Shown piece by piece: positions 62,902 to 64,000 of a DNA stretch of 64,000 nt. Positions within the stretch are counted from its first letter, which is position 1. Each line of letters starts with the position of its first letter. The notes below the pieces were generated by a model. The model made no database searches and was not told the DNA's origin. It saw only the letters and a program-made list of their open reading frames with translations. The position numbers and the translations under genes were made by a program. Source of the stretch: Pigmentiphaga aceris (GTDB lineage Bacteria > Pseudomonadota > Gammaproteobacteria > Burkholderiales > Burkholderiaceae_B); contig NZ_CP043046.1 in the NCBI RefSeq assembly GCF_008119665.1, positions 5,642,001-5,706,000 on the forward strand. Direction: 5' to 3'.

Positions 62902-62927
62902 AAATGCCGCGCAACTGCGCGGCATTT
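62902..62927 (-). terminator. Intrinsic terminator for the right-edge gene
   Basis: AAATGCCGCGC and GCGCGGCATTT perfect 11-bp arms with AACT loop; on the minus strand it runs into six T residues. About 26 bases after the stop of the right-edge surface-protein gene. Confidence 0.9.
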
Positions 62928-62952
62928 CCTCGATCGTCAGGTTATGGCCAGA

Positions 62953-64000
62953 TCAGGCAGCGAACAAGATGTCCGAGGCATGCAACGCACCGGTCATACC
63001 GGTGAGTGAGATCATCGTATCGGCCACGTTCACGATTCGATCACCGTTGTCCATGACCAGATAACGCCCTGCCAGTAATCCGCCGGTCACGGTCACGTCG
63101 TAGACCTGAGCCACGGCGTTCGTCGAGGCAATTGCCGTGGCCCCGACCTCGGCCCAGATTTTCTCGTTCAGGCTTCGGATATCCGTTGCGTTGCTGACCG
63201 CAACCGCGGTCACTACTGCGGTAGTCCCCGAAGTGAACGTCAGTCCGACCCCAAACGCATTCGCACCGATGCCGAACGTGATCGTGTCACCAATTCCCGC
63301 GCCGTTGCCGTTGAAGTCCGTAATCCGGTCCATCAACGCAGCATCAGTACGCAGACTGTTAAGTAAGTCGTTGTTGCGGGTTTCCGCCAGCGTCAAGAAC
63401 TTGAAATTGTCATTGCCTGCGCCACCGGTCAGGATATCGGCGATGTTGTTGCCACTTGCCGTCCCCCCAACGATGGTGTCGTTGCCGGAACTGCCAACAA
63501 TGGTGTCGGCACTACGACCGCCAATAAGCACTGCGGCCGTATCGGACGCCGTCAGATTGAGTCGGCCGGTGAAGCCTGTGGCATTGATGGTGCTCCCGAC
63601 GCCGGCCGCCAATGAGAGCGTCAAGTTAACGTTTCCATCAATGCTCACCGTGGTACTGCTGCTCGTGCTCAGCGCAGTGATTATGTTGGCTTGTGCGCCC
63701 GACCCCGCAGACGTAAGCGAAATAGTCGACGCGCCGGTCACCGACAGCGCAGCCAACGCGCTGGGCGGGCCGTACTGCAGGCCATTGTTGTTCAGGGTGA
63801 TGTCGACATTGGCGACGCCGTTTGCGCTTTCGATATTGACGGCAGCCACATTGACGCTGGTGTCGATGCTGAAGGCAGACCCAAGCTTCGCATTGATGAA
63901 CGAGGTCGTCCCGGTGTTGGCAACGGCAAAGCTGCTGAGCGTCGTGTTAGTAATCTGGCCGACATCTACCAAGGCTCCACTTGCCGCGAGCGCCAACACC
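62953..64000 (-). CDS. RTX-type surface/secreted protein, 5' part beyond window
   Basis: The last ~348 residues are visible; the frame is open to the right edge. Asp/Gly-rich calcium-binding repeats GGRSADTIVGSSGNDTIVGG and LTGGAGNDNFKFLTLAETR, then a C-terminal region GLLAGRYLVMDNGDRIVNVA typical of type I secretion signals. The N-terminal part is presumably DUF4214 as in its neighbours, but that is outside the window. Ends at a strong terminator. Confidence 0.82.
   Translation of the reverse strand, partial: VLALAASGALVDVGQITNTTLSSFAVANTGTTSFINAKLGSAFSIDTSVNVAAVNIESANGVANVDITLNNNGLQYGPPSALAALSVTGASTISLTSAGSGAQANIITALSTSSSTTVSIDGNVNLTLSLAAGVGSTINATGFTGRLNLTASDTAAVLIGGRSADTIVGSSGNDTIVGGTASGNNIADILTGGAGNDNFKFLTLAETRNNDLLNSLRTDAALMDRITDFNGNGAGIGDTITFGIGANAFGVGLTFTSGTTAVVTAVAVSNATDIRSLNEKIWAEVGATAIASTNAVAQVYDVTVTGGLLAGRYLVMDNGDRIVNVADTMISLTGMTGALHASDILFAA

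Noticed and set aside
1..64000. CRISPR arrays, tRNA/rRNA genes, IS elements, prophage or conjugation genes
   Set aside because: No regularly spaced repeats, transposase motifs, cloverleaf-like sequence or phage genes were recognised by reading; a tool search could still find a tRNA.

Overview
The window is high-GC DNA (judged by eye, not computed) with dense gene packing, GTG/TTG starts and a gene repertoire typical of Burkholderiales. DUF971, FolE2 next to a CobW GTPase, an orphan TRAP binding-protein pair, PotABCD-like importers with LysR partners and DUF4214 surface proteins suggest Alcaligenaceae (Bordetella/Achromobacter-like). That placement is an inference. I see no rRNA, tRNA, CRISPR array, IS element or phage module.

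Layout. 1-176: edge of a DUF971 gene. 541-10642: polysaccharide (O-antigen-like) locus with a DUF6311 membrane protein, a GT4 glycosyltransferase carrying a truncated second GT fold, Wzm/Wzt ABC export, and a convergent 1026-residue double GT4 enzyme. 10893-12065: secreted alpha/beta-hydrolase-like protein. 12300-16302: likely zinc-limitation block with folE2, a divergent CobW GTPase and a C-minus L36 gene. folE2/cobW and rpmJ share a similar inverted-repeat motif, a good Zur-box candidate. An HPP-CBS membrane protein lies between them. 16436-18388: S9 peptidase.

18501-24153: five-gene ABC importer operon (CMD/AhpD-like, binding protein, ATPase, two permeases) with a divergent LysR regulator. 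24164-28001: manganese catalase, a LysR/class II aldolase divergent pair and a hemerythrin protein. 28286-32717: GntR regulator, phytanoyl-CoA-type dioxygenase and two duplicated TRAP binding proteins without permease genes. 32789-37184: MATE exporter, DUF421 protein, LuxR regulator and acyltransferase. 37348-46666: two large signalling proteins (CheB-CheR-PAS-kinase-receiver hybrid; Cache-PAS-GGDEF-EAL), with a KGG protein and an overlapping nadE/pncC pair between them. 46707-50834: Imm11-like orphan immunity gene, M20 dipeptidase, deoxyribosyltransferase and small unknown proteins.

50924-64000: an island of DUF4214/RTX-like surface or secreted proteins on the minus strand (701, 619 and 859 aa, plus one running off the right edge). 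It also holds one degraded paralogue with an internal deletion and a frameshift, and a further short remnant. Two unrecognised plus-strand genes (303 and 415 aa) sit between them. No type I secretion genes are in the window. A perfect CRP-type palindrome lies upstream of the 859-aa gene. This repeat-rich, partly decaying paralogue family is the most distinctive part of the window, followed by the candidate Zur regulon and the unusual glycosyltransferase architectures.
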